This document shows, in pieces, positions 25,907 to 35,657 of a DNA stretch of 51,113 bases (the first letter of the stretch is position 1; each line of letters begins with the position of its first letter). The DNA lies in the NCBI GenBank assembly GCA_035524795.1, contig DATKOF010000013.1:1-51113 (forward strand), written 5' to 3'. This stretch comes from DATKOF01 sp035524795 (GTDB taxonomy: Bacteria; Pseudomonadota; Gammaproteobacteria; Burkholderiales; SG8-41). The position numbers and the translations under genes are program-made. Under the pieces are notes generated by a model. That model searched no databases. It saw only the letters and a list, made by a program, of their open reading frames with translations, and was not told where the DNA came from.

Positions 25907-28900
25907 ATGTCCGAGCTGCCGTTCGTTCACCTGCGCCTGCACAGCGAATATTCGGTGACGGATGGCATTGTGCGTCTCGATGACGCGGTCGCCGCGGCCG
26001 CGGCCGACGACATGCCGGCGCTGGCGCTGACCGATCTCGGCAACGTATTCGGCCTCGTCAAGTTTTATCAGGCGGCGCGCCAGCGCGGCGTCAAGCCGAT
26101 CGTCGGCTGTGATGTCTGGATCGAAAATGCCTCCGCGCGCGACCAGCCGCACCGGCTGTTGCTGCTGTGCCAGACGCGCGCCGGCTACCGCAATCTGTGC
26201 GAGCTGCTGACGCGCGCCTACCGCGAAAATCAGTACCGCGGCCGCGCCGAACTCAGGCGCGAATGGTTCGATGCCTCCAGCGCGCAGGGACTGATCGCAT
26301 TGTCGGGCGCGCATCTGGGCGACGTCGGCGCCGCGCTGCTCGCCGGCAATGCCGTTCACGCCGCGGAACTGGCGCGCGCCTGGTCGCAGGTGTTTCCGCA
26401 GCGCTATTACCTCGAACTGCAGCGGCTGCCGCAGGCGTCCGACGGCGCGCAGCTGGAGTCCTGTGTGCGGCACACGCTGTCGCTGGCATCCGAACTCGGA
26501 CTGCCGGTGGTGGCGACCCATCCGGTGCAGTTCGTGAAGCCGGGCGATTTCAATGCGCATGAAGCGCGCGTCTGCATCGCCGAAGGCTATACGCTGGCCG
26601 ATACGCGGCGGCCGCGGCGCTTTGCTCCCGAGCAGTATTTCAAAAGCCAGTCCGGGATGCGGGAGTTGTTTGCCGATATTCCTTCGGCGCTGGCGAACGC
26701 GGTCGAAATCGCAAAGCGCTGCAATCTGACACTGGAACTCGGCAAGCCTCAGTTGCCGGAGTTCCCCGTTCCCGAGGGAATGGATCGCGAGATGTATTTG
26801 CGGCACTGCGCTCAGGAAGGGTTGGGCAGAAGACTCCAAGTCCTTTATCCGCAGGGAGACGAAGCGGAAAAACAGTGGAAGGACAGATACAGCCCACGAC
26901 TGGAGTTCGAGATCCGCGTCATCAATCAGATGGGTTTTGCCGGGTACTTCCTGATCGTCGCCGATTTCATCAACTGGGCGAAATCGAACGGCGTGCCGGT
27001 CGGCCCGGGGCGCGGTTCGGGTGCCGGTTCGCTGGTTGCCTATGCGCTCGGCATTACCGAACTCGATCCGCTGCACTACGGTCTGCTGTTCGAGCGCTTT
27101 CTGAATCCCGAGCGCGTGTCGATGCCGGACTTCGACATCGATTTCTGCCAGGACGGGCGCGACCGCGTGATCGACTACGTGAAACGCAAGTACGGCGCGG
27201 AATCGGTATCGCAGATCGCGACCTTCGGCACGATGGCGGCGAAAGGCGTGGTGCGCGATGTCGGCCGCGTGCTCGATCTCGGCTACGGTTTCTGCGACCA
27301 GATCGCGAAGCTGATCCCGTTCCAGCCCGGCCAGCACATCACGCTGGCCAGGGCGCGCGAGATGGAACCGCTGCTGAAAGAACGCGAGCAGAACGAGGAA
27401 GAAGTGCGCGAGCTGCTCGCGCTCGGCGAACAGCTCGAGGGACTGGTGCGCAACGTCGGCATGCACGCCGGCGGCGTGCTGATTGCGCCCGGCAAGCTGA
27501 CCGATTTCTGTCCGCTCTACATCGCCGGCGACGCGGCCGGCGCGGTGTCGCAATTCGACATGAAGGATGTCGAGGCGGTCGGCCTCGTCAAGTTCGATTT
27601 CCTGGGCCTGACTACGCTGACGATCCTCGACTGGACGCTGCGCTTCATGCGCCGGCTCGATCCCGCTTCGACGCTGAAGCTCGACGACATCCCGCTCGAC
27701 GATGCGGCGACCTACAGGATGTTCGCGAACGGCGACACCACTGCGATCTTCCAGTTCGAATCGCGCGGCATGCGCGAGCTGCTGAAGCAGGCGCGTCCCG
27801 ACCGCCTCGAGGATCTGATCGCTTTGAACGCGCTGTATCGCCCCGGCCCGATGGATCTGATTCCGGAATACATCGACCGCAAGCACGGCCGCAAGCGCGT
27901 GACCTACCCGGATCCGCGCGTCGAGGCGGTGCTCGCCGAAACCTACGGCATCATGGTCTATCAGGAGCAGGTGATGCAGATGGCGCAGATCGTCGGCGGC
28001 TACAGCCTCGGCGCCGCCGACCTGCTGCGTCGCGCGATGGGCAAGAAGAAGCCGGAAGAGATGGCGCAGCAGCGCGGCGTGTTCCGCGCAGGCGCCGCGA
28101 ACAACGGCCTCAAGCAGGCCAGGGCCGACGAGCTGTTTGACCTGATGGAGAAATTCGCCGGCTACGGCTTCAACAAGTCGCACGCCGCGGCCTACGCGCT
28201 GGTCGCCTACCAGACCGCGTATTTCAAGACCCACCATCCGGCCGCGTTCATGGCGGCCAACCTGTCGGCGGTGATGGGCGACACCGACAAGGTCAGGCAG
28301 TTCTACGACGATGTGCGGGGCGGCGGCATCACGGTGCTGCCGCCGGACATCAACCGCGGTGAATACCGCTTCGTGCCGCTCGACGCCGGGACCATCAGCT
28401 ACGGGCTCGGCGCGATCAAGGGCACCGGCGAGGCCGCGATCGTTTCGATCGTGCAGGCACGCGACAGCGACGGGCCGTTCACCGACCTGTTCGATTTCTG
28501 CCGCCGCGTCGACCGGCGCCTCGTCAACCGCCGCGTGGTCGAGGCGCTGGTGCGAGCCGGCGCGTTCGACGCGATCGACAGCCGCCGCGCGAGTCTGTTC
28601 GCCTCGGTCGGCGTCGCGCTCGACAGCGCCGAGCAGGCGAGCCGCCACGCGCAGCAGGCGAGTCTGTTCGGTGAAGCGGCGGCCGGGGCGTCGCTGCAGC
28701 CGATCGACGCCCGGCCGTGGACCGACGCGGAGCGGCTGCAGAACGAAAAACTCGCGCTCGGCTTCTACCTGTCCGGCCACCCGTTCAGCGCTTACCGCGA
28801 CGAAATCCGGCAGTTCGTGCGCACCACGCTCGATCAGTTGAAACCATCCGGCGACTACGGCGGGGCGCAGGGCGTGCTGATCGCGGGCATTGTCGAAGAC

Positions 28901-29386
28901 GTCCGCAAACTGCAAAGCGCGCGGCTGGTGGTGCTCAATCTGAGCGACGGCACCGCGACGCAGGAAATCACCGTCTACAACGAGATATTCGAGCAGCATC
29001 GAGAGCTGATCGCCGAAGACAGGCTGCTGGTGATCGAGGCCAGGTTGCGCACCGTACGCCGCGGCGACGATCCGGACGCGGTGTTCCTGCGCATCAGCGC
29101 CGAAAAAATCTACGACCTCGCCGCTGCGCGCGGCCGGTTTGCCCGGTGCATGCGTCTGGAAATGAACGGACAGGCGGATGCCGTCCGACTGAAGGAACTG
29201 CTGGCGCCGTACTGCAACGGCAGCTGCCCGGTTTCCGTGGTTTACTACAACCAGCAGGCGCGTTGCGAGGTCGAGCTTGGCGAAGCGTGGCGCGTCAACC
29301 TCAGGGACGATCTGCTGCAGTCGCTGGCCGCGTGGCTGAGCGCCGAGAACGTCAGCATTATTTACCGCGATCGTCCGCCGGCCTGA
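25907..29386 (+). CDS. dnaE: DNA polymerase III alpha subunit
   Basis: 1159 residues, the usual length. Replicative polymerase catalytic subunit. Seen: an N-terminal PHP domain starting VHLRLHSEYSVTDGIV, the palm with catalytic aspartates in MPDFDIDFCQDGRD, the active-site segment GPGRGSGAGSLVAYALGITE, the fingers region (FGTMAAKGVVRDVGRVL), the helix-hairpin-helix region GFNKSHAAAYALVAYQTAY, and a C-terminal OB fold (GVLIAGIVEDVRKLQSARLVVLNL). The beta-clamp-binding motif is likely QASLFG at about residue 917. The start at 25907 lies 59 bp after the MITE-like element, so the element may influence the promoter. No mutator-type substitution noticed. Confidence 0.97.
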   Translation: MSELPFVHLRLHSEYSVTDGIVRLDDAVAAAAADDMPALALTDLGNVFGLVKFYQAARQRGVKPIVGCDVWIENASARDQPHRLLLLCQTRAGYRNLCELLTRAYRENQYRGRAELRREWFDASSAQGLIALSGAHLGDVGAALLAGNAVHAAELARAWSQVFPQRYYLELQRLPQASDGAQLESCVRHTLSLASELGLPVVATHPVQFVKPGDFNAHEARVCIAEGYTLADTRRPRRFAPEQYFKSQSGMRELFADIPSALANAVEIAKRCNLTLELGKPQLPEFPVPEGMDREMYLRHCAQEGLGRRLQVLYPQGDEAEKQWKDRYSPRLEFEIRVINQMGFAGYFLIVADFINWAKSNGVPVGPGRGSGAGSLVAYALGITELDPLHYGLLFERFLNPERVSMPDFDIDFCQDGRDRVIDYVKRKYGAESVSQIATFGTMAAKGVVRDVGRVLDLGYGFCDQIAKLIPFQPGQHITLARAREMEPLLKEREQNEEEVRELLALGEQLEGLVRNVGMHAGGVLIAPGKLTDFCPLYIAGDAAGAVSQFDMKDVEAVGLVKFDFLGLTTLTILDWTLRFMRRLDPASTLKLDDIPLDDAATYRMFANGDTTAIFQFESRGMRELLKQARPDRLEDLIALNALYRPGPMDLIPEYIDRKHGRKRVTYPDPRVEAVLAETYGIMVYQEQVMQMAQIVGGYSLGAADLLRRAMGKKKPEEMAQQRGVFRAGAANNGLKQARADELFDLMEKFAGYGFNKSHAAAYALVAYQTAYFKTHHPAAFMAANLSAVMGDTDKVRQFYDDVRGGGITVLPPDINRGEYRFVPLDAGTISYGLGAIKGTGEAAIVSIVQARDSDGPFTDLFDFCRRVDRRLVNRRVVEALVRAGAFDAIDSRRASLFASVGVALDSAEQASRHAQQASLFGEAAAGASLQPIDARPWTDAERLQNEKLALGFYLSGHPFSAYRDEIRQFVRTTLDQLKPSGDYGGAQGVLIAGIVEDVRKLQSARLVVLNLSDGTATQEITVYNEIFEQHRELIAEDRLLVIEARLRTVRRGDDPDAVFLRISAEKIYDLAAARGRFARCMRLEMNGQADAVRLKELLAPYCNGSCPVSVVYYNQQARCEVELGEAWRVNLRDDLLQSLAAWLSAENVSIIYRDRPPA

Positions 29387-29499
29387 TCGGAACCGGATGA
29401 ACGAAAACGGCGGGCTCGTGCCATTTTCCACGCCAGACTGCGCCGAACGGAGGATAATCAGATTTTATTCGTCTTCGAACATTACAACAGGGGGGATCC

Positions 29500-30192
29500 A
29501 TGAAATTGTCGAAAGTTTGTTGGCTGTTGTGTGCGCAGTCGATCGCGTTTGCTGTTGCGGCAATGCTGCCGTTGCAGCCGGCTGCGGCGGCGAGCGAGCA
29601 GCAGGAGCTGGTCGCGAAAGCGGAAGCCACGTTCAGTCATTTCAAGCACGATCCAAATATGGAATGGTTCCGCGACAATATCGGCAAGGCAAAAGCGGTA
29701 TTGATCGCGCCCGAAATCGTCAAGGCCGGGTTCATTCTCGGCGGTTCCGGCGGGCGCGCGGTGCTGCTGGCGCGCGATCCGAAGACCGGCGAATGGCGGG
29801 GGCCGGCATTCTATTCGCTGTTTACGCCGAGCGTCGGTCTGCAGGCGGGCGTCGCGGTATCCGAAGTGGTGACTCTGGTGATGACGGAAAAAGCGCTGAA
29901 CGGATTGCTGGCGACATCGTTGAAAATGGGCGGCGATGTCAGTATTGCCGCCGGTCCGATCGGAGAGGGTGCAGCAGCGAACGTGGATGCCGACATGATC
30001 GCCTATGTCCGCTCCAAGGGCATCTATGGTGGCATCAACCTGAGCGGCACGGCGGTCAGAACCAGCGACGAATGGAACGAGACGTTCTATAGCCAGCCGG
30101 ACGTGCTGCCGCCGGACATCCTGATCCGCGGCACGGCGGTCAGCGCCGGCGGCGAAAAACTGCGCAAGCTGCTGGCCGCAGCCGCCAAGTAA
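29500..30192 (+). CDS. SYLF (Ysc84) domain lipid-binding protein, exported
   Basis: 230 residues. N-terminal signal peptide with cleavage near AAAAS, then a complete SYLF domain: AKAVLIAPEIVKAGFILGGSGGRAVL, WRGPAFYSLFTPSVGLQAG and GINLSGTAVRTSDEWNE. SYLF proteins bind phosphoinositides or other lipids; bacterial secreted members are uncharacterised. ATG at 29500 preceded by CAGGGGGG. Single gene between dnaE and the convergent acylphosphatase. Confidence 0.9.
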   Translation: MKLSKVCWLLCAQSIAFAVAAMLPLQPAAAASEQQELVAKAEATFSHFKHDPNMEWFRDNIGKAKAVLIAPEIVKAGFILGGSGGRAVLLARDPKTGEWRGPAFYSLFTPSVGLQAGVAVSEVVTLVMTEKALNGLLATSLKMGGDVSIAAGPIGEGAAANVDADMIAYVRSKGIYGGINLSGTAVRTSDEWNETFYSQPDVLPPDILIRGTAVSAGGEKLRKLLAAAAK

Positions 30193-30220
30193 CGCTGCGC
30201 GCTGCGGCGGGCAGTCCCGA

Positions 30221-30490
30221 TCAATCGCCGGGCAGGATGTCGAAGCGGTCGAATTCGCCGTCCGAGTCGGAAATCGCGACGTGCCTGACTTCCGCCGCCG
30301 GCGGCCCGCGGCGCGCCCAGGCGATGACTTTCTCGACCGCTTCGCGCGGGCCGGACAGCGTCGCCTCGACGCTGCCGTCGCTGTGGTTGCGCACCCAGCC
30401 GGTGACGCCGAGTTCGCGTGCCTTGCCCTCCAGGTAGTAGCGGAAGCTGACGCCCTGCACGCGGCCGGTGATTTTCAGGTGCTTGACCAT
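30221..30490 (-). CDS. acyP: Acylphosphatase
   Basis: 89 residues, full length. Hydrolyses the carboxyl-phosphate bond of acyl phosphates. Catalytic residues are present: Arg17 in the phosphate loop GRVQGVSFRYYLEGKA and Asn35 in GWVRNHSDGSVEA. The ATG begins two bases after the stop of the upstream NuoB/HyfI-like gene, so it is the last gene of the Ehr operon. Its role there is unexplained. Confidence 0.93.
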   Translation of the reverse strand: MVKHLKITGRVQGVSFRYYLEGKARELGVTGWVRNHSDGSVEATLSGPREAVEKVIAWARRGPPAAEVRHVAISDSDGEFDRFDILPGD

Positions 30491-30492
30491 GT

Positions 30493-31023
30493 TTATGGCT
30501 TTTCTCTGCAGCGGCGTTCCGGCGAAATCGCGGTCAGAATGCCTTGCAGGATTGCCGACGGAGTCGGCGGGCAGCCGGGCACTGCGACGTCCACCGGGAT
30601 CACGTTCGAAACGCGGCCGCAGCTCGCGTAGCTCTCGCCGAAAATGCCGCCGGTGCAGCCGCAGTCGCCGACCGCCACCACGAGCTTGGGATCAGGCGTG
30701 GCCTCGTAGGTCCGTCTCAGCGCGGCCTCCATGTTGCGCGCGACCGGGCCCGTAACCAGCAGCAGGTCGGCGTGGCGCGGACTGGCGACGAACTTGATGC
30801 CGAGATATTCCGGATTGTAGTGCGGCCCGTTCAGCGCGTGAATTTCGAGCTCGCAGCCGTTGCACGAACCGGCATCGACATGGCGGATCGCGAGCGCGCG
30901 TCCGAAGCGCTCAAGGATCGCCGCCGCGAGGTGCTGGCCGGTCTGCCGCAGCGCCGCGTCGGCGTGCGGTGGGGCCTCGGTGACGATACCGACGGTCGCG
31001 ATCTGCTTCAGCAGCTGGTACAT
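30493..31023 (-). CDS. NuoB/HyfI-like [4Fe-4S] subunit of an Ehr complex
   Basis: 176 residues. Homologue of complex I NuoB and of the hydrogenase-4 small subunit HyfI, carrying the N2-type proximal [4Fe-4S] cluster. The four-cysteine pattern is kept: CNGCE at about residue 54, DCGCTGG and the C-terminal VPGCPPTP. It would pass electrons to or from the membrane arm next to the large subunit. One base separates it from the large-subunit gene and two bases from acyP. Confidence 0.9.
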   Translation of the reverse strand: MYQLLKQIATVGIVTEAPPHADAALRQTGQHLAAAILERFGRALAIRHVDAGSCNGCELEIHALNGPHYNPEYLGIKFVASPRHADLLLVTGPVARNMEAALRRTYEATPDPKLVVAVGDCGCTGGIFGESYASCGRVSNVIPVDVAVPGCPPTPSAILQGILTAISPERRCREKP

Positions 31024-31024
31024 G

Positions 31025-32581
31025 TCACAGGTCCTGCCCGCTGTAGCTCAGGTTGAACGACTTGTTGATCAGCGGGAAGTCGGGAACGATGTTGCCGAGC
31101 ACCGCGCGTTCGAGCAGCAGCCAGTTCTGCCACGACGGATCGTGTGGATGCAGACGGTGGATGCGATTATCCGCCGCAGTCTCCAGCGCGATCAGCACTT
31201 CGCCGCGCCAGCCTTCGACCCAGCCGACGCCGTGTTGTCCCGCGGCGGCCGGCGCCAGCGGCGCGCGGATGTCGCCCGGCGGCAGCTGCTGCACGAGCGA
31301 TCGGATCAGCCGCACCGATTCGGATAATTCATCGAAGCGCACCGCGAGGCGCGCGGCGACATCGCCGCGCGCCTGCGTGGCGATGCGCGGATGGAGCGGC
31401 TGATATGGCTGAACCGGATAGTCGGCGCGAAGATCGTGCGCCGCTCCGCTGGCGCGCCCCGCGAAACCGGTGAGCCCCAGCCTTTCTGCGAGAACGGGCA
31501 GCACCTGGCCGGTCATGATGAAGCGATCCTGGGCGCCGGCATGCTCGTCGTAGATCGATCTCAGCGTCGCCGTCTCGCGGCGGATTTCTTCCAGCCGTCC
31601 GAGCAGGACATCCGCATCGCCGGGCGCGAAGTCGCGCGCAACGCCGCCGGGAACGATCGCGTCCATCAGGTAGCGGTGGCCGAACAATCGGACGTTCGTC
31701 CTCAGCAGTTCTTCCTTGAGCCGCCAGAACTGGGAGAAACCGAAGGCGAGCGCAACATCGTTGCCGAGATAGCCGAGATCGCCGAGGTGGTTGGCGATGC
31801 GCTCGAGCTCCAGCAGGATGCCGCGCAGCGCCAGCGCGCGCGGCGGGGGCGTGCTTCCGGTCGCGCCTTCGACCGCCATCGCGTACGCCCACGCATAGGC
31901 GACGGTCGAATCGCCGCTGATGCGTCCGGCCAGCCGCGCGCCGTCGTCGAGTGTCAGCGCCTCGAAGCGCTTCTCGATGCCCTTGTGCGTGTAGCCGAGA
32001 CGTTCCTCGAGGCGCAGGATTTTTTCGCCGACCGCGAAAAAGCGGAAATGTCCCGGCTCGATGATGCCGGCGTGCACCGGGCCGACCGGAATCTCGTGCA
32101 CGCCTTCCCCTTCGACTTTCACGAACGGATAACGATCCTCGCCGGCGGCGAACACGGTGGCGCCGTCGAAATCCTTGCGCAACGGAAACACCTGTTCCGG
32201 CCACGCGGCATGCCGCAGCCAGGGGCGTTCGTCGGCGCCTGCGATCGGGCGGATGCCGAGCAGGTCGGCGGTCGCGCGCTGCATGCGGTTCGCCTGGGGA
32301 TAGAGATCGGCGATATCGGGATAACGCGGGTCCTCGCGGCGCAGCGGCAGCGACAGCCACAACAGGCCGGCCGCCGGCAGTGCAAACGCGAGGTGCAGCG
32401 CGTAGCCGGCGCCACGCGTCGTTTCGTCGCTTCCCCACAGCGCGACGAGCCGCGCCTTGCACGCGCGCGCTTTTTCGCACGCCGCGCGCAGATCCTGAAG
32501 CCCGATCATGGCGTGGAACGCGGGCATGGCGCCTGGCAGCGGCGTGGCCGGTATGCCGAGATCCCCCAATACGCCGTTCAC
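31025..32581 (-). CDS. NuoCD/HyfG-like large subunit lacking nickel-binding cysteines
   Basis: 518 residues. The N-terminal 150 residues are NuoC-like and the rest is a NuoD/hydrogenase-large-subunit domain (GPVHAGIIEPGHFRFFAVGE, then EERLGYTHKGIEK). In [NiFe] hydrogenases the first nickel motif is RxCGxC; here the corresponding segment is RISGDS. The C-terminal DPCxxC is replaced by a tail ending NLSYSGQDL. With all four cysteine ligands absent it cannot be a hydrogenase and fits the Ehr (energy-converting hydrogenase-related) family, whose redox partner is unknown. GTG start at 32581 with AGGACGCAGG upstream. Ten bases follow the hyfF-like stop. Confidence 0.9.
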   Translation of the reverse strand: MNGVLGDLGIPATPLPGAMPAFHAMIGLQDLRAACEKARACKARLVALWGSDETTRGAGYALHLAFALPAAGLLWLSLPLRREDPRYPDIADLYPQANRMQRATADLLGIRPIAGADERPWLRHAAWPEQVFPLRKDFDGATVFAAGEDRYPFVKVEGEGVHEIPVGPVHAGIIEPGHFRFFAVGEKILRLEERLGYTHKGIEKRFEALTLDDGARLAGRISGDSTVAYAWAYAMAVEGATGSTPPPRALALRGILLELERIANHLGDLGYLGNDVALAFGFSQFWRLKEELLRTNVRLFGHRYLMDAIVPGGVARDFAPGDADVLLGRLEEIRRETATLRSIYDEHAGAQDRFIMTGQVLPVLAERLGLTGFAGRASGAAHDLRADYPVQPYQPLHPRIATQARGDVAARLAVRFDELSESVRLIRSLVQQLPPGDIRAPLAPAAAGQHGVGWVEGWRGEVLIALETAADNRIHRLHPHDPSWQNWLLLERAVLGNIVPDFPLINKSFNLSYSGQDL

Positions 32582-32591
32582 GACCTGCGTC

Positions 32592-34040
32592 CTATCCGAT
32601 CAGCGCCGCCGCCTGCCGGTACCATTCGACCAGGTAGGGCGGAATGTAGAGGCCGAGCATCAGTACGATCGCCAGATGGGCGAATACCGGCACCAGCGCC
32701 GGCGCGTGCGGCAGGCGCGCGGCCGTGGTGTCGCCGAACACCATCGGCTGTACCTTGCCGAATACCGCCGCGAATGCGACGCCGAACGCGGTCAGCAGAA
32801 ACGGCGTCGCCCATGGATGTTCGTGCATCGCGGTAGTCAGCACCATGAATTCGCTGGTGAACACGCCGAACGGGGGCATGCCGAGGATCGCCAGGCTGCC
32901 GAGCGCGAGGCCCCAGCCGATAGTCGGGCTGATCTGCATCAGGCCGCGGATGTCGGCCATGTTCTGGGTGCCTGTCTTCTGCGAAGCGTGGCCGACGGTG
33001 AAAAAGATCGCGCTCTTGGTCAGAGAGTGCACCGTCATATGCAGCAGACCCGCGAACGCTGCCACCGGACCGCCCATGCCGAAGGCGAAAGTCATGATGC
33101 CCATGTGCTCGATCGAGGAATAGGCGAACATGCGCTTGATGTCGCGCTGCCGGTAGAGGAAAAACGCGGCGACGACGACCGACAGCAGGCCGAAACCCAT
33201 CAGCAGGTTCCCGGAGAAGCCGTGCCCGAGCGCGCCGTCGACCAGCACCTTGCTGCGCACCACCGCATAGAGGGCGACGTTCAGCAACAGCCCGGACAGC
33301 ACCGCCGAAATCGGCGTCGGGCCTTCGGCGTGGGCGTCGGGCAGCCAGTTGTGCAGCGGCACCAGGCCGACCTTGGTGCCGAAACCCACCAGCAGAAACA
33401 CGAACGCGAGCGACAGCACCGTCGGTTCGAGTTCGCCGCGCACCTCGTGCAGATGTGTCCACAGCAGCGAGGTACCGCCGGGGCCGAGCACTTTTTCCGA
33501 GGCGAAGTAGAGCAGGATGGTGCCGAACAGCGCCTGTGCGATGCCGACCGAACACAGGATGAAGTATTTCCATGCCGCTTCGAGGCTTGCCGGCGTGCGA
33601 TAGAGACTGATCAGCAGCACCGTGGTGAGCGTCGCGCCTTCCATCGCGACCCACAGGATGCCGACGTTGTTCGACAGCAGGCACAGCAGCATCATGAAGG
33701 TGAACAGCTGGTACATGCTGTGATACAGCCGCAGCCGTGCCGGCGTAACGCGGCCGTGATATTCCTCGATGCGCATGTACGGCCGGGAAAAGAGCGCTGT
33801 GGTAAAAGCGACCACGGCGGTCAGCGCGACCAGGAACACGTTGAAAGGGTCGACGAAGAACTGCTCGTGAAACGCGGTCAGCGGGCCGTCGGCGATCACG
33901 CGGCCGGTGAGCAGTGCCGCCGCTGCGAACGTCGCGAAGCTCGTCGCCGCGTTCAGCTCCGGCGCCCAGCGCCGGTGACCGACCAGCGCGAGCAGCACGC
34001 CGCCGGCGAGAGGCATACCGAGGACAAGGGCGATCTCCAT
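32592..34040 (-). CDS. HyfF/NuoN-like proton-translocating membrane subunit
   Basis: 482 residues with about 14 transmembrane segments. A member of the NuoL/M/N-Mrp antiporter family: VGFGTKVGLVPLHNWLPDAHAEGPTPISAVLSG carries the buried lysine and histidine of the half-channel, and RDIKRMFAYSSIEHMGIM is the second signature. It would form part of the ion pump of the Ehr complex. One base separates it from the hyfE-like gene upstream. Confidence 0.93.
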   Translation of the reverse strand: MEIALVLGMPLAGGVLLALVGHRRWAPELNAATSFATFAAAALLTGRVIADGPLTAFHEQFFVDPFNVFLVALTAVVAFTTALFSRPYMRIEEYHGRVTPARLRLYHSMYQLFTFMMLLCLLSNNVGILWVAMEGATLTTVLLISLYRTPASLEAAWKYFILCSVGIAQALFGTILLYFASEKVLGPGGTSLLWTHLHEVRGELEPTVLSLAFVFLLVGFGTKVGLVPLHNWLPDAHAEGPTPISAVLSGLLLNVALYAVVRSKVLVDGALGHGFSGNLLMGFGLLSVVVAAFFLYRQRDIKRMFAYSSIEHMGIMTFAFGMGGPVAAFAGLLHMTVHSLTKSAIFFTVGHASQKTGTQNMADIRGLMQISPTIGWGLALGSLAILGMPPFGVFTSEFMVLTTAMHEHPWATPFLLTAFGVAFAAVFGKVQPMVFGDTTAARLPHAPALVPVFAHLAIVLMLGLYIPPYLVEWYRQAAALIG

Positions 34041-34041
34041 G

Positions 34042-34704
34042 TCAGTCCTGCTTCAGTTTCTCCATGTGCTGGATGTCGAGGCTGTCGAACTGCTCGCGGA
34101 TGTGGAAGAAAAAGATGCCGAAGATGAAGGTGCCGACCAGCACGTCGAGCGCGACGCCGAGTTCGACCACCAGCGGCATGCCGTAGGTGGCGCTGGTGGC
34201 GGCGAAGAACAGGCCGTTTTCCATCGCGAGGAAGCCGATTACCTGCGGCACCGCCTTGCGACGCACGATCATCATCAGGAAAGCGAGCAGCACACTGGCC
34301 AGTGCGATGCCGAGTGTCGAGCGGGTGAGCGTGCTCGCCATCTGCGAGATCGGCGTCGCCAGCGCAAAGGCGAAGATCACGAGGCCGATGCCAATCAGCA
34401 TCGTGACCGGAATGTTGATCAGGGTTTCGATGTCCCAGCGCACGTGGAGGCGGTTGATCAGGCGGTGCAGTGCCCACGGAATCAGGATGACCTTGAGCAG
34501 CAGCGTGAGCAGCGCCGAGCCGTAGAGGTGCGTCTGGCCGGTCGAAGCGGCGACGATCGCGGTGGACAGCGCGAGCGCCGCTCCCTGCCAGGCGAGCATC
34601 TTTATCAGCGTCAGAATCCGCCGCTGCGACAGCATCGCGAACGCGAGCAACAGCAGGAACGCCGCGAGCAGGTTGACGATCTGGCCGGCGAAGGATGGCG
34701 CCAT
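34042..34704 (-). CDS. HyfE-like membrane subunit
   Basis: 220 residues, mostly transmembrane (about seven segments). The C-terminal third (IGFLAMENGLFFAATSATYGMP, with VELGVALDVLVGTFIFGIF) carries the NuoK-like conserved acidic residues in a membrane setting, as in HyfE. The ATG at 34704 begins two bases after the hyfC-like stop, which fixes the start. Part of the Ehr membrane arm. Confidence 0.88.
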   Translation of the reverse strand: MAPSFAGQIVNLLAAFLLLLAFAMLSQRRILTLIKMLAWQGAALALSTAIVAASTGQTHLYGSALLTLLLKVILIPWALHRLINRLHVRWDIETLINIPVTMLIGIGLVIFAFALATPISQMASTLTRSTLGIALASVLLAFLMMIVRRKAVPQVIGFLAMENGLFFAATSATYGMPLVVELGVALDVLVGTFIFGIFFFHIREQFDSLDIQHMEKLKQD

Positions 34705-34706
34705 GT

Positions 34707-35657
34707 TCAGCCACGCACCAGGAAATGGGTCAGCATGCCCAGCACGCCGAGCAGGAACGCATTCGACAGGAATTCGGACGCGAGGAACAGCCTGACTTTG
34801 GCGAGCAGTGTCTCGAGCAGCGCGAGGCCTGCTCCCGCCAGCGCGAGCTTCGCCGCGAGCGCCACCACTGCGGACGGCAGCGCCGCCCAGTCGCCGGCGG
34901 CGGTGATGCCCCACGGCACGAACAGCGCGATGCCGATCGTCATATAGGCGAACAGCTTGATCGCTGCCGCCCACTCGATCAGCGCCAGGTGCCGCGCCGA
35001 GTATTCGAGAGCCAGCGCCTCGTGGATCATCGTCAATTCGAGATGGGTTGCCGGATTGTCGATCGGAATGCGGGCGTTTTCGGCGAGCAGCACCATCAGG
35101 AACGCCACTGCGGCGAACGCCAGGCTTGGATAGATGGCGAATGTGCGGTGCGCGAGCGTGTCGACGATGGTCGTCAACTGGGTCGAGCCGGAGATGAAGG
35201 CCGCGGTGAACAGCGCCATCAGCAGCGCCGGTTCGGCGAGAAAGCCGATCAGCATTTCGCGCCGCGCGCCGAGGCCGCCGAACGCGGTGCCGATGTCCAT
35301 CGCGGCGAGCGCCGAGAACATGCGCGCCAGCGCGAATACGCCGACCAGCGCGATGATGTCGGCGGCGGGCGCGAACGGCAATCCGGTGGCGAGCACCGGC
35401 ACGATGCCCGCCGCCAGCCACATGCAGCCGAACAGGATGTAGGGCGTCAGGTGGAACAGGCGTGAAGCGTCATGCGCGATCACCGCGTCTTTGTGGAACA
35501 GCTTGGCGAGTGTCCGGTAGGGCAGCAAGAGGCTCGGCGCCGAACGGTTCTGCAGCCAGGCGCGGCACTGGTTGACCCACCCCGTCAGCAGCGGCGCCGC
35601 CAGCACCACGAACACCGATTGCAGGATCTGGAACGCGATCGCGGTGGACAGGTTCAT
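34707..35657 (-). CDS. HyfC/NuoH-like membrane subunit
   Basis: 316 residues, about eight transmembrane helices. A NuoH/HycD/HyfC family protein linking the peripheral and membrane arms: WVNQCRAWLQNRSAPSLLLPYRTLAKLF near the N-terminus and the acidic loops LLAENARIPIDNPATHLELTMIHEAL are characteristic. The ATG at 35657 overlaps the hyfB-like stop by four bases (ATGA). Confidence 0.92.
   Translation of the reverse strand: MNLSTAIAFQILQSVFVVLAAPLLTGWVNQCRAWLQNRSAPSLLLPYRTLAKLFHKDAVIAHDASRLFHLTPYILFGCMWLAAGIVPVLATGLPFAPAADIIALVGVFALARMFSALAAMDIGTAFGGLGARREMLIGFLAEPALLMALFTAAFISGSTQLTTIVDTLAHRTFAIYPSLAFAAVAFLMVLLAENARIPIDNPATHLELTMIHEALALEYSARHLALIEWAAAIKLFAYMTIGIALFVPWGITAAGDWAALPSAVVALAAKLALAGAGLALLETLLAKVRLFLASEFLSNAFLLGVLGMLTHFLVRG

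Noticed and set aside
25742..29431. A 1229-codon open frame on the minus strand opposite dnaE
   Set aside because: It is a GC-rich antisense shadow: composition is Arg/His/Gln/Val-heavy with no domain, and dnaE on the plus strand has every expected motif.
31025..32581. A functional [NiFe] hydrogenase
   Set aside because: All four nickel-ligand cysteines are missing from the large subunit, and no maturation or formate dehydrogenase genes are nearby.
32508..34127. A 539-codon plus-strand frame opposite the hyfF-like gene
   Set aside because: His/Arg/Gln-rich shadow of a membrane protein gene; the minus-strand product is a clear antiporter-type subunit.
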